A stretch of 64,000 nt of DNA from Thaumasiovibrio occultus (GCA_019703815.1 AP023053.1:1288995-1352994), one strand, 5' to 3'; positions 9,580-19,383 are shown, numbered from the stretch's first letter. A program made the numbers and translations. Notes: generated from the sequence alone by a model not told the origin.

Positions 9580-9815
9580 AAAGAATTCTCAATTAATAGA
9601 GAGGAAAGTAGAAGGAAAAGAAGTGACTGTCAGGTGAGTAATGACAAGGCTGGATTTACCGCTAATATTGACTCTAGGTATATTAATAACGTGACTAATA
9701 AAACGCTTTCAATGTTAGGCCCACAGTAAACCATGGGCCTAATAGCTCATCCTGCCTAGGCAAACGACACTGTCGATGTTAACGGATAAATAAGTGTAAA
9801 AAATGTAACAATGGT

Positions 9816-10655
9816 TTATTTATAAAGATTTTCAGCATGAAAAACTAAATGATCTGCAATAAAGCTCGATATGAAGTAATAGCTATGATCGTACCCTGCA
9901 TGCATTCTCAAGTTTAATTCATGGTTGTTTTTATTAGCGACTGATACTAATAATTCAGGCTTAAGTTGCTCTGCCAAAAAGTTATCCGCATCGCCTTGAT
10001 CCACCAATATTGGCAAGTTGGCATCCCGCTCTGCTAATAACACGGTTGCATCATATTGGCGCCAGTTCGCTTTGTCCGAACCCAAATAAGCGGTAAACGC
10101 CTTTTGCCCCCACGGGCAATTCATTGGATTACTGATTGGGCTAAATGCAGAAATAGCTCGGTAGCTTTCTTGGTTACGCAGTCCAATTACCAACGCGCCG
10201 TGCCCACCCATGCTATGACCGGCAATCGACTTAACAGCGGTAACCGGAAAGTGGCTTTCGATGAGGGCTGGAAGCTCTTTAGTGATGTAGTCATACATTT
10301 GATAATGCGACGCCCAAGGCGCTTGCGTCGCGTTCACATAAAATCCCGCACCTTGACCTAAATCGTAGGCGTCGTCATCTGCTACGCCCTCGCCACGCGG
10401 GCTGGTATCAGGCGCGACAATGGCGATGTTGAGCTCTGCCGCCATACGAAATGCACCGGCTTTTTGCATAAAGTTTTCATCGGTGCAAGTAAGACCAGAC
10501 AACCAATAAAGCACAGGAACGGGCTGGGATTTGCTGGCATTCGGTGGCAGGAAAATCGCGAAGCGCATGGCGCAATCAAGCACGTTTGAGGTATGAACAT
10601 ACTGCTTATGCCAGCCGCCAAACGTTTTAGTTTGGCTAATGTTTTCAATTGTCAT
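9816..10655 (-). CDS. fghA: S-formylglutathione hydrolase
   Basis: Hydrolyses S-formylglutathione to formate and glutathione, the second step of glutathione-dependent formaldehyde detoxification in the cytoplasm. The 280-aa length is normal for the esterase-D family. AGHSMGGHGAL carries the nucleophile Ser148; DQGDADNF and the HAGYDHSYYF block supply the Asp and His of the triad. WLSGLTCTDENF and APDTSPRGEG are family signatures. The start is set at the ATG at 10655 because the longer reading frame (to 10778) only adds residues absent from the family and runs through the frmA-fghA spacer. frmA lies 131 bp upstream on the same strand with a terminator between, so fghA probably depends on readthrough or its own promoter. 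Confidence 0.95.
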   Translation of the reverse strand: MTIENISQTKTFGGWHKQYVHTSNVLDCAMRFAIFLPPNASKSQPVPVLYWLSGLTCTDENFMQKAGAFRMAAELNIAIVAPDTSPRGEGVADDDAYDLGQGAGFYVNATQAPWASHYQMYDYITKELPALIESHFPVTAVKSIAGHSMGGHGALVIGLRNQESYRAISAFSPISNPMNCPWGQKAFTAYLGSDKANWRQYDATVLLAERDANLPILVDQGDADNFLAEQLKPELLVSVANKNNHELNLRMHAGYDHSYYFISSFIADHLVFHAENLYK

Positions 10656-10741
10656 TAGATTTCTCAGCAAGGTTTTCAAAATCGTTTTCGCTATCTGACC
10701 GATGTCATTTAGCAGGGGCGATTTAGCAAGGACAAGTAAGT

Positions 10742-10767
10742 AAAAAGGCTCTCGACTGAGAGCCTTT
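10742..10767 (-). terminator. Terminator or attenuator between frmA and fghA
   Basis: AAAGGCTCTC / GAGAGCCTTT with loop GACT and a T run on the minus strand, 20 bases past the frmA stop. It would reduce transcription from frmA into fghA. Confidence 0.8.
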
Positions 10768-10786
10768 CTATCATTCATTGACCGGC

Positions 10787-11944
<1,158 letters not shown>

Positions 11945-12233
11945 CTAAATACTTATGTAATTTGCGATGTTCCAGCCGAGACTTTAAGCGTAGTTAACGC
12001 TGATATGTTTCGCCTCCTGGTTGATGACGTGCATTGTAGGCGCTTTACAAAATTTGATAATCTAGCTAATTTGCAATTCATTATTACAAATGAGTAATAA
12101 TGGTAATTGTACTAGCTCAGCTATAATGCGCGGCCACACAGGGATAGCGGCGACGGTTCAAAATTAGAATGATGATAAGCTCGCACTAACGGGCATACAC
12201 CGTCGTCTCACGCACGCTCAACAGGAAAAAACA

Positions 12234-13055
12234 ATGCAGACCAATGACTTTGACGCATATAAAGCCAAACTGGGTTTATCGGATGATAAGCTCACCGCCG
12301 ATCTGGCCACCTTGCATCGCATCCACCAAGCGCAGCACCGACGGTTGCCGTTTGAAAACTCTGATATCGCATTAGGAAAAGGGATCTCAACCGATCCTAG
12401 CGCAATCGTTGAAAAGTTGATTTACAACGAGCGTGGCGGCTACTGTTTCGAATTAAATGGCTTATTGCTGATGGCGCTGCAAAACGTGGGTTTTGATGCA
12501 AAACCTTTGCTCGCAAGAGTGCATTTGTCGGGAACGCCGAGTGCCCGAACCCATCAGGTCGTGGCGGTGAATTTAGAGGGGCAGGTATGGATTGTGGATG
12601 CAGGTTTTGGCTCCAATACACCAAGATCGCCGATCCCCTTTACCACAAACGCTCAGATCACAACGGACACGCAAACCCTGCGTTTTGTGCGACACCCTGA
12701 GTTTGGTCATCTGCTGCAACTACTCACCGATCCTGCAGACGAACAATGGCTCGATCTTTACAGCCTCGATTTTTCGCCGGTGCAAGAAGCCGATATCGTT
12801 TGTGGCAACTTCTTTACCTCTGCAAGTCCTGCATCGCATTTCACCACCTCACGTGTCGCGGCACTTCCCACCTCAAGTGGGATCATCACCCTTGCCAATT
12901 ACACGCTGAAAATCCGTCACGACGACGAGGTGAAAGTCCTTACGCTCGACGACAACCAAAGCTATCTTGACGCGCTCAAACGTCACTTCAATATCGAGCT
13001 AAACGCGAGCTATACCGATCTCGCCCTGCTGCCTGACGAGCAGTGCAACACGTAA
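12234..13055 (+). CDS. nat: Arylamine N-acetyltransferase
   Basis: Transfers an acetyl group from acetyl-CoA to arylamines or hydrazines through a cysteine thioester. The catalytic triad is plain: Cys71 in RGGYCFELN, His107 in ARTHQVV and Asp122 in VDAGFGS. HRRLPFEN is the N-terminal family motif. The 273-aa length is normal. AGGAA lies 7 bases before the ATG, and TATAAT at 12122-12127 is a possible -10 box without a convincing -35. It is followed after 66 bp by a LysR-type regulator on the same strand, which may control it. The spacer to divergent frmA is 298 bp. Confidence 0.92.
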   Translation: MQTNDFDAYKAKLGLSDDKLTADLATLHRIHQAQHRRLPFENSDIALGKGISTDPSAIVEKLIYNERGGYCFELNGLLLMALQNVGFDAKPLLARVHLSGTPSARTHQVVAVNLEGQVWIVDAGFGSNTPRSPIPFTTNAQITTDTQTLRFVRHPEFGHLLQLLTDPADEQWLDLYSLDFSPVQEADIVCGNFFTSASPASHFTTSRVAALPTSSGIITLANYTLKIRHDDEVKVLTLDDNQSYLDALKRHFNIELNASYTDLALLPDEQCNT

Positions 13056-13121
13056 ATTAGCAAACGAAAACCGAGTGAACAGCCAAGTGCATTATCTTCA
13101 ACTCAACACAGGACATCCTTA

Positions 13122-13994
13122 ATGGCAAATTGGGAAGGCGTCAGCGAATTTGTCGCCGTGGCCGAAACACAAAGCTTTACCAGCGCGGCCAACAAACTCA
13201 ATACTTCGGTGGCACAGATCAGCCGACGCGTCGCGGCGCTGGAAGATCGCCTCGCGGTCAAACTGCTCCATCGCACCACTCGAAAGGTGTCAACCACAGA
13301 AGCTGGCCTGCTTTATTACCAACAATGCAAACTCTTGGTGGAAGGGTTAGAGCAAGCCGAGCTTGCCGTTACCCAAATGCAAGCCGAGCCCAAAGGGCAG
13401 ATAAAAGTGACAGCCCCCGTGACTTACGGCGAAATGAACCTCGCCCCGTTGCTGCATCAGTTTTTGGAGCTCTACCCGCAAGTCACGCTGGATTTGATCC
13501 TCACCAACCAGAAATTGGATTTGATTGAACAAGGGGTCGATTTGGCGATCCGCCTTGGCCGCTTACAAGACTCGAGCTTAATTGCCAAACGTCTCGCTTC
13601 GCGCCAACTTTATGTCTGCGCCAGCCCGGCCTATTTAGATCGTCACGGCGAACCGCATACGCTGTCGGAGCTCAGCCGCCATCAGTGCTTATCCGGTACG
13701 GTTGATTATTGGCATTTTACTGAAAAGAGCCGCGAGCGGTCGCTGCGAGTCGCTGGCCGCGTACGCTGTAACAGTGGCTTTGCCCTCGTGGATGGTGCTA
13801 AACGCGGTTTAGGCTTGGTGCAACTGCCCGATTATTACGTGCAAGAGGCGTTAGATAATGGTGAGCTCGTCGAAGTGTTATCCGATTATCGCGCCGATCG
13901 TGAAGGCATTTGGGCGCTGTATCCGCAAAACCGCAACTTATCGCCCAAAGTGCGGTTACTGATCGACTTTCTCGCTGACGCGCTGCGCACATAA
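13122..13994 (+). CDS. LysR-family transcriptional regulator
   Basis: A 290-aa regulator. The N-terminal winged helix-turn-helix spans about residues 5-64, with FVAVAETQSFTSAANKL and the recognition region VAQISRRVAALEDRL. The co-inducer domain follows, with PKGQIKVTAPVTYGE and DLAIRLGRL. These features match the CrgA-like subgroup of LysR proteins, which often sit next to genes for redox or aromatic metabolism. AGGA lies 8 bases before the ATG. It follows nat in the same direction and may be cotranscribed with it. Its effector is unknown. Confidence 0.93.
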   Translation: MANWEGVSEFVAVAETQSFTSAANKLNTSVAQISRRVAALEDRLAVKLLHRTTRKVSTTEAGLLYYQQCKLLVEGLEQAELAVTQMQAEPKGQIKVTAPVTYGEMNLAPLLHQFLELYPQVTLDLILTNQKLDLIEQGVDLAIRLGRLQDSSLIAKRLASRQLYVCASPAYLDRHGEPHTLSELSRHQCLSGTVDYWHFTEKSRERSLRVAGRVRCNSGFALVDGAKRGLGLVQLPDYYVQEALDNGELVEVLSDYRADREGIWALYPQNRNLSPKVRLLIDFLADALRT

Positions 13995-13995
13995 A

Positions 13996-14026
13996 AAAAG
14001 GCCTCACTACTGAAGTGAGGCCTTTT
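13996..14026. terminator. Bidirectional terminator between lysR and azurin genes
   Basis: A perfect 13-bp stem AAAAGGCCTCACT / AGTGAGGCCTTTT with a 5-base loop lies between converging genes. A run flanks one arm and T run the other, so it works on both strands. Confidence 0.9.
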
Positions 14027-14039
14027 CACAAGTAAGCAC

Positions 14040-14492
14040 TTACTTGAATTCAAACTTGCCTTTCATCACCGCCCAGTGGCCCGGGAATGAGCAGAAGAAT
14101 GCGTAGTCGCCGCCCGCTTTCAACGCTGCGGTGCTGAACGTCAATGTGGTTTCTTCACCGCCACCAATCACTTCAGAGAACGCATAGACGCGATCATCAC
14201 CGGGTTTAATAAAGCTATTGTCAATCCCTGCACTGGTACCATCGATACCGATAGGCTGCACATTGGCGCTGTCTGCGATCACCACATTATGACCCATCGA
14301 TGCTGCTGGCAGATTCCCTGTGTGCTTTAGGGTGATTGACACTTCTTCACAGGTTGCCGGCACACTGATGACGTCGGTGGAAAACTTCATCATGTCGTTA
14401 CCTTCAATTGTGACTTGGCACTCTTCGCTTGCTTGCGCTGCGAACCCTGCAAACGCCAGTACGGTGACAGACAGCCAATTGCGCATTCTCAT
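14040..14492 (-). CDS. azu: Azurin, periplasmic blue copper protein
   Basis: Small electron carrier of the periplasm. A signal peptide (cleavage about residue 21, after AAQA) precedes a 129-residue mature domain. The type I copper ligands are visible: His in SMGHNVV, then Cys, His and Met in CSFPGHWAVMKGKF. The disulfide cysteines of azurins are present near the start (EECQV) and in PATCEEV. GGGAGA lies 6 bases before the first ATG; a second ATG two codons later is possible. Azurins pass electrons between c-type cytochromes and reductases or peroxidases; no such partner is adjacent. It converges with lysR. Confidence 0.95.
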   Translation of the reverse strand: MRMRNWLSVTVLAFAGFAAQASEECQVTIEGNDMMKFSTDVISVPATCEEVSITLKHTGNLPAASMGHNVVIADSANVQPIGIDGTSAGIDNSFIKPGDDRVYAFSEVIGGGEETTLTFSTAALKAGGDYAFFCSFPGHWAVMKGKFEFK

Positions 14493-14710
14493 AGTTTATC
14501 TCCCTATAATTAAGTCTCTGGTTACGCTTAAAGCCTAGCATCTACCCACCAGCATAAGGTGCTGAATCACGTCAGACTTGCCATAACCGCAACCGAGATC
14601 ACTTAATAAAAATTAAGATGTTGGGTTGTTTTCACCCCACACGTCGCACTCAGTGCTACGAATAAACCACAGGGTAAGATCAGCGTGTCTATGCGATGTT
14701 ACACCCGCGC

Positions 14711-15175
14711 TTACTCGGCGTTGCGTCGAAACAGAAGCCTTAGCAACGGGAAGATCCCGATCAGCAAGAACGGCAGCCCAAGCCCTGGCATAAACCATGC
14801 GCCCGCATAAATGCCCGGCTCAATCACCACTTCGTCGGTGTTGTCTGGGTTATAAAACACCGTCATTGCACGACCTACGGGGTAAGGGCGGATCGCCTCT
14901 TCGACAAGGGAGACCATATTGGTATCGACGCTGCCAATTTTGATCTGAGATCCCACCTTAATCCGATCCCCGACTTTGTAGTCATATCGGATAAACGGGG
15001 TGTAATACACCGCGCCTTCAGAATCACGATATTGATCGACATAGGAGTGCGTTACCACGGCAGAGGTAGAGGTCCACTGTTTACTCGCGTGCGCATGCAA
15101 AAGTTGGTTAATTCCCGCCGACAGCGCCACGACGCCAACGATAGAAAAGATAAGATGGAAGAAAAATCGTCCCAC
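14711..15175 (-). CDS. DUF3592-type membrane protein
   Basis: A 154-aa protein with an N-terminal membrane helix (about residues 4-24), a soluble middle domain and a C-terminal helix (about 126-146). SAVVTHSYVDQYRDSEGAVY, TPFIRYDYKVG and FYNPDNTDEVVIEPG are typical of the DUF3592 family. The GTG at 15175 is chosen because AAGGAGG lies 5 bases upstream; a longer frame to 15250 has no comparable site. Function of the family is unknown. It lies downstream of a secreted protein gene on the same strand with a 98-bp gap. Confidence 0.75.
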   Translation of the reverse strand: MGRFFFHLIFSIVGVVALSAGINQLLHAHASKQWTSTSAVVTHSYVDQYRDSEGAVYYTPFIRYDYKVGDRIKVGSQIKIGSVDTNMVSLVEEAIRPYPVGRAMTVFYNPDNTDEVVIEPGIYAGAWFMPGLGLPFLLIGIFPLLRLLFRRNAE

Positions 15176-15273
15176 GTTCGCCTCCTTGGCGTATTTCCTG
15201 CCCGAATCGAACTTCGCCTGCAGTGGCAGAAAGCTCATATGATAAATCACGGTAATAAATGCGTTACAAGCGC

Positions 15274-15855
15274 TTACTCCAACAGCGCTGCAATCACCGT
15301 CTCTTTTTGTTTAATGACGTACGTCACCGTCTTCCCATCCAGTAACGCGTACATCCGCTCTTCTCGGCTACTGCCCTTCGCAACAGTGGCGATTTGCGCT
15401 AATGCCCGCTGAAATTCATCGCGTTCACCGCCATGCCACACAAAAAAATGCATCGCGATTTTCTCGACCGATGCATCAAAGGCTGCTTGGCTCGAACCAT
15501 CCAGTGCCAGATGGTACTCATGCCCCAATCTATTGCCCGTGATCGCTTCAATGATCAGATCTTTACCGTCCACGATGTCTTGTGCGGTTTTGCCATCAAG
15601 CGCATTTAAGTAAAGGCGTTGCATTTGCGCTTCATCCACAGGCGGATCAACGAGCACCGGCGCCATCATGATCACCGCCATAACACTATTAAACTCGTTT
15701 AAAAGATCGGGTTGTGCTGCCAGCGAAGTTATTAAAGCAAGGTGTGAATTCTCACCGGCGTCCATCGACGAGCCATCAAAACGCACTAATTCGCTTGGTG
15801 ATGCCGAGTGGCAGAAAAGCATTAACAATAGAGAAAGAAAACGGGGCAGATACAT
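15274..15855 (-). CDS. Exported protein with two DUF6694-like repeats
   Basis: A 193-aa protein with a signal peptide (MYLPRFLSLLLMLFCHSAS). The mature part looks like two copies of one module: FDGSSMDAGENSH...LDGKTAQDIV and LDGSSQAAFDASVEKI...LDGKTVTYVI. The second copy, with EFQRALAQIA, resembles DUF6694 lipoproteins as I remember them. The Cys in the leader is preceded by Phe, so it is not a standard lipobox. The ATG at 15855 has AGG 8 bases upstream; a TTG seven codons earlier is the alternative. Function unknown. Confidence 0.65.
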   Translation of the reverse strand: MYLPRFLSLLLMLFCHSASPSELVRFDGSSMDAGENSHLALITSLAAQPDLLNEFNSVMAVIMMAPVLVDPPVDEAQMQRLYLNALDGKTAQDIVDGKDLIIEAITGNRLGHEYHLALDGSSQAAFDASVEKIAMHFFVWHGGERDEFQRALAQIATVAKGSSREERMYALLDGKTVTYVIKQKETVIAALLE

Positions 15856-16084
15856 GACAAGCCTATGGCGGTTCAATAATACCCCGTTGTTATACGCCGA
15901 TATTCATTCAAGCCATGAATAATATGAGTACATTTTTAACGATTTGGGAAATGTGATGAAAGCGAATGTGGAAAAGCGAAACAAGCGCTGAACATTTATT
16001 GATATAAATCGCAAATAGTTAAGTTAGAAAACAAGAGCTTATACTTTTCTAAACAAGCTATGTCTGCGTAAGTCAAATTTAATT

Positions 16085-16870
16085 TCAATATTTTCGTGGT
16101 GAATATTCTACTTCTCCTATTCTTTCTGCCGACCAGTACATTCCTAATTCTGGCTCTCTAGACCGAGGATCAACAAATTTCTCATACTCTTCGTCTGTGA
16201 ACGACTTCATCCTATTTATCATTCGTAACGCATACTCATCCTTATACAAGGCCAATGTGGTGGGATCGTTACGTAGGACTTTCACCAGCGGCAAAATAAT
16301 TGGCAAAGGACAATTAACATTCATAAAAATCTGAATTACCTTCCAAATATCCGAATAATAACCGTCGTATCCAGATTGGTAAGTAAGCGTAATTGGCGTT
16401 CTCGTCATATTGATTGGTTCGCGGGGAACCAACGCAGTGTTATAGCGATGCAAATAAGACCCACCATTACTCCACGTTACAACAGGATACTGAAATGCGC
16501 ATATATCGGTAAATGGTAAAGTCCACTCTGGTTTACCTTTGGACAACTTCGTGACCATACCAATTCTACGTTCAAAAATAAGATCAGGAACAATTTTTCC
16601 GGATTTTTTATGTTCGATGAAACATAAAGAAAAACAAACAATACCAATTATACATGCTGAGATATGGAACAATATTTCAGGTGCGTTATCCCAATTGGTA
16701 AAAAAGAGAGCTAACAATAGATACAGTGTCACAGGGCATGTAAAACAGTTCAACTTTAATAATACATCATAAAATACGCTTTCTTCCCTTACATATAAAA
16801 TCAATTTGCTTTCATCAATACTACAACGATGTTTTATTGTATATTCGTGGCTTTGATCCCATTCAAACAT
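16085..16870 (-). CDS. Membrane protein, possibly DUF6708-like, in an A+T-rich cassette
   Basis: A 261-aa protein with two central membrane helices (about residues 44-64 and 69-90) and a soluble C-terminal half. LIFERRIGMVTKLSKG, LPFTDICAF and NTALVPREPINM recall the layout of DUF6708 proteins, many of which lie near type VI secretion genes; this is a weak assignment from memory. The ATG at 16870 is used; a TTG at 16891 overlaps the stop of the upstream frame. The gene is much richer in A+T than its neighbours, a sign of recent transfer. It follows a broken small membrane protein gene at 16888-17284, and the two probably form one cassette. Confidence 0.65.
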   Translation of the reverse strand: MFEWDQSHEYTIKHRCSIDESKLILYVREESVFYDVLLKLNCFTCPVTLYLLLALFFTNWDNAPEILFHISACIIGIVCFSLCFIEHKKSGKIVPDLIFERRIGMVTKLSKGKPEWTLPFTDICAFQYPVVTWSNGGSYLHRYNTALVPREPINMTRTPITLTYQSGYDGYYSDIWKVIQIFMNVNCPLPIILPLVKVLRNDPTTLALYKDEYALRMINRMKSFTDEEYEKFVDPRSREPELGMYWSAERIGEVEYSPRKY

Positions 16871-16887
16871 ACTTGGCTTTATTTTTT

Positions 16888-17284
16888 TCAAACCAAGATT
16901 CTTTTTGGGATTAAGTCAAATTCACTATCAAAACCTAAATATTCCGTATCTTCCGGAATGAAATCAGATACAGGTTTAATAAATTCAAAATCTTTAACCC
17001 AGAACCAAAGAACAGCATTAGCAACAACACAACTAACTGAAGTAAAAACAACCAACTAAGTGCAATTTCTTTAAAGCCCCAACTGCACGGTCAGTAAAAG
17101 TCATAATTGTTAAAAACGCCACCACATACAGAAGAACAGTTAAGTAAAGACAAACAAACCCCAATATACGATGGATTATCCTTTTCAATGAAACATGTTT
17201 ATTATCATCAACAATTTCTCTATTTCTGGGCAACTCTCCCCGCCACGCTGTATCGGCATAATACTTATCATTCACTTTACTCAC
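16888..17284 (-). pseudogene. Two-helix membrane protein interrupted by a frameshift at an A5/T5 run
   Basis: The frame starting MSKVNDKYYADTAWRGELP at 17284 stops at 17033, just after a membrane helix. In a second frame the sequence goes on as SVSCVVANAVLWFWVKDFEF, then reads a well-behaved acidic segment (DFIPEDTEYLGFDSEFDLIP) to a stop at 16888-16890. Removing one base from the five-base run at 17044-17048 joins both into a 131-aa protein with two membrane helices. The stop overlaps the region just before the next gene, as in an operon. The break may be a true mutation, a sequencing error or ribosomal slippage; I favour mutation or error. Confidence 0.65.
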
Positions 17285-17446
17285 TTCGCACCTTACTTCT
17301 AGTTAATATAATTAAGTGTATTAATCCAAAGGTCCCAATATCTCATTCTTTAAATAGGCATTATTAAATTTTTATGTATATCAAAGAAAGTTTAGGCATG
17401 CGCGGTTTATGGCTTCAGATATACTTGTATTAATTATTGATGTAAA

Positions 17447-17953
17447 TTAGCAGTCTCGCGTTTGAATACCATATGTAACAGGATCACCCGGCTGCTTCGG
17501 ATAATAGACTTCGACATAGCAAAGGTTAGATGCAACGGGCTTGTCCTTGAAGCCAATGCGGAAATAAGGTCCATCTGGATCTGCATTTTCATCTGACGGA
17601 CTAAATCCAGACCCAGTCCTAATTTTCAGCTTAAGAGGATCGAACCCAGCAAGCTTCTCAGCGTCTGTAACGTAATTTATATACCCAAAGTAACCGGCAA
17701 TATCACTGTGGCCATCACCATCAAGATCAATATTTTTCCCAACTCTCTTTACTTTATCTTCAGACTGTAAAACTGCTTTGATGTAAACTTGATCGTTAAC
17801 CGTTCGCAGTGCTTCACGCGCGCCCAACAGCACGGCAATCCTTGCCTCTTTTTGCATGCCGACCATGCGGGGGTACGCGGTAACCGCCAGCACCGCGATG
17901 ATAACGATACAGGCGACCAACTCGATCAGGGTAAAACCTTTTGAATACCGCAA
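17447..17953 (-). CDS. Type IV prepilin-like protein
   Basis: A 168-aa secreted subunit with a short basic leader (MRYSKG) and the prepilin peptidase site G/FTLIELV, Glu5 of the mature protein and a long hydrophobic alpha1 helix. The globular part has one Cys pair near the C-terminus (LCYVEVYY and TRDC), the usual pilin D-region arrangement. Start is TTG at 17953, with GGAGG 5 bases upstream. DLDGDGHSDIAGYFGY resembles a calcium-binding loop. It could be a minor pilin or a type II secretion pseudopilin. It is orphaned: no pilus assembly genes are present, so it must use machinery encoded elsewhere. Confidence 0.85.
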   Translation of the reverse strand: MRYSKGFTLIELVACIVIIAVLAVTAYPRMVGMQKEARIAVLLGAREALRTVNDQVYIKAVLQSEDKVKRVGKNIDLDGDGHSDIAGYFGYINYVTDAEKLAGFDPLKLKIRTGSGFSPSDENADPDGPYFRIGFKDKPVASNLCYVEVYYPKQPGDPVTYGIQTRDC

Positions 17954-18315
17954 GCCTGCCTCCGTGCATTGTTACCGTTATTGTTCTTTGGGAAATACTC
18001 ATATTGCGCTACGAATATTTCGCAACGCAGTGGCTACCACCAGCAAAAGCGGCAAGCCAGATCCTCATATGATGATAGGGGCATAGCGCTGAGTCAATTA
18101 ACCCGATACTCAACAACTGTCAGATTGCGATCTAGCACAAACAGATTTGTCGTCACTGGGCACGTGAGTAGGTCGCGGCACCGACATTCGGTAAAAGATG
18201 TGTCATGGCAATAAACGAACACAATATCTATTTGTTGTACCAAATTGGCAAAATGCCACTACCCATTAATCCCCCGCCATAGGCGGGCGGCAATGAGATT
18301 AAGCGTTTGTATTGT
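17954..18315. other. 362-bp spacer upstream of the pilin-like gene
   Basis: No credible gene. A short hairpin CCCGCC/GGCGGG at about 18272-18288 lacks a T tract. The rest probably holds the pilin promoter; I cannot place -35/-10 boxes with confidence. Confidence 0.4.
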
Positions 18316-18708
18316 TTAAGTAGCCGCGTTTTCAAACCTAGCGGTTGCCACCAGCGTGGCTTTATAACGCGCAGGTTGATACTCATAGTACTCAACCACC
18401 GCTAACCAACGCTCATTGCAGGCACAATCAAGCAAAACAAAATAGGCGTTGCGCCCACTGGGTAATTTCACCATTGGGATGTTGCCCAGTAAGCTCAATT
18501 GATACCCAAATGCAGTTACCAGCCCTTGCTGCTCCGTTGTCGGCAGCGCGTGATACCAATGCTTGCCCTGTGCTATCCCCGCCAGCAAGCCCGTTTTCAA
18601 AACAGCGCCACATTGGCAACAGGTGAGGCTCAAACAAGCATTATCTTCGTGCATTCCGTCATGCAGTGGTAATGCCAAGTGAGATACATCTCTGACCTTG
18701 CTATTCAT
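18316..18708 (-). CDS. Conserved-looking protein with CxxC-type cysteine pairs, function unknown
   Basis: A 130-aa soluble protein. LTCCQCGAVL and LLDCACNERW provide paired cysteines that could bind zinc, and the C-terminal VVEYYEYQPARYKATL reads as a conserved motif. The ATG at 18708 has AGGA 6 bases upstream and is preferred over a frame that extends to 18762. No neighbour suggests a role. I do not recognise the family. Confidence 0.6.
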   Translation of the reverse strand: MNSKVRDVSHLALPLHDGMHEDNACLSLTCCQCGAVLKTGLLAGIAQGKHWYHALPTTEQQGLVTAFGYQLSLLGNIPMVKLPSGRNAYFVLLDCACNERWLAVVEYYEYQPARYKATLVATARFENAAT

Positions 18709-19069
18709 CCTACGTCCTGTACATATAAAAAAGGAAGCCATCGTTAACGTCCTTTTCATCATAAACGCTCACCGCAAGCGATTTAAGTCGCGTTCACTGC
18801 CGCCGATGTTATTTTCGAGCGCCTTCTCTGTCCGGCCACGTTTTCTTGCCCAAGTGATCTACTGCCATGTCTTCTGCAACCATGTTTTCTTGCGCAGAAC
18901 GGTTCACGTCTTCAAATTTTCCGGCGATCAGAGATTGATTTCCCATTAACTAAGACAGGCAAGCGCCGTGATAAACCAGCACAGGATCTTTACACACTCT
19001 ATTTGTTGATGCCTCCTTCGTAATTTACTCCGTGAAAAGCGAGCTATCTTCCGATTCTCCAGCTCAGAA
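18709..19069. other. Spacer with possible small minus-strand reading frames
   Basis: A 45-aa minus-strand frame runs from ATG at 18946 to a stop at 18809 (MGNQSLIAGKFEDVNRSAQE...), without a clear ribosome site. An overlapping second frame (18858-18769) reads KRGRTEKALENNIGGSERD and lacks a start codon. The two together could be one frameshifted small gene, or chance. Confidence 0.3.
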
Positions 19070-19168
19070 TGTATATACAAAAAGAGTTTTGGAACCCGCA
19101 CCCGACTTTCGCCTTTGACTTGCTGTCACCTCGACTTTATTTGTTAGTGTAACTACATTGTATATACA
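19070..19168. promoter_or_regulatory. Two copies of the palindrome TGTATATACA upstream of the lysine-rich peptide
   Basis: The perfect 10-bp palindrome occurs at 19070-19079 and 19159-19168, centres 89 bp apart. The downstream copy overlaps a possible -10 (TATACA) paired with TTGTTA at 19141 across 16 bp. This is a plausible operator pair for an unknown dimeric regulator. The spacing does not fit a LexA box. Confidence 0.4.
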
Positions 19169-19242
19169 TCACATGTAAGCAAACCATTCAGTAACCGCAG
19201 TACTGGATACCACGTTTTAAGCCAACAGAAGGAAATAGGGAA

Positions 19243-19332
19243 ATGGCAAAATCGAAGAAAGCGTTGAAAAAATCACTGAAGAAAGCCAAAGCGAAAGTGA
19301 AGAAAATCAAAAAGGCGATCAAGAAAGCCTAA
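19243..19332 (+). CDS. 29-aa lysine-rich micropeptide
   Basis: A 29-codon gene: MAKSKKALKKSLKKAKAKVK followed by KIKKAIKKA. Fifteen of 29 residues are Lys; the rest are Ala, Leu, Ile, Val, Ser and one Met. There are no acidic residues, so the net charge is about +15. Spacing of the hydrophobic residues fits an amphipathic helix. It has its own GGAAATAGGGAA ribosome-site region directly before ATG and a perfect hairpin 15 bases after the stop, so it looks like a complete small transcription unit. It resembles the basic tails of H1-like and other nucleic-acid-binding proteins, or a cationic membrane-active peptide. No known family comes to mind. Confidence 0.6.
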   Translation: MAKSKKALKKSLKKAKAKVKKIKKAIKKA

Positions 19333-19347
19333 CGGTAGATCACAAGC

Positions 19348-19378
19348 GCTAGCGTCAGAGCTTCAGTCTGACGCTAGC
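19348..19378. terminator. Hairpin between micropeptide gene and lipoprotein gene
   Basis: A perfect 12-bp stem GCTAGCGTCAGA / TCTGACGCTAGC with a 7-base loop lies between converging genes. The T tract is weak on both strands. Confidence 0.65.
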
Positions 19379-19383
19379 CTTGA

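Noticed and set aside
12107-12127. Full sigma-70 promoter for nat
   Set aside because: TATAAT is good, but TTGTAC is only 9 bp upstream and nothing fits at 16-18 bp, so only the -10 is mentioned.
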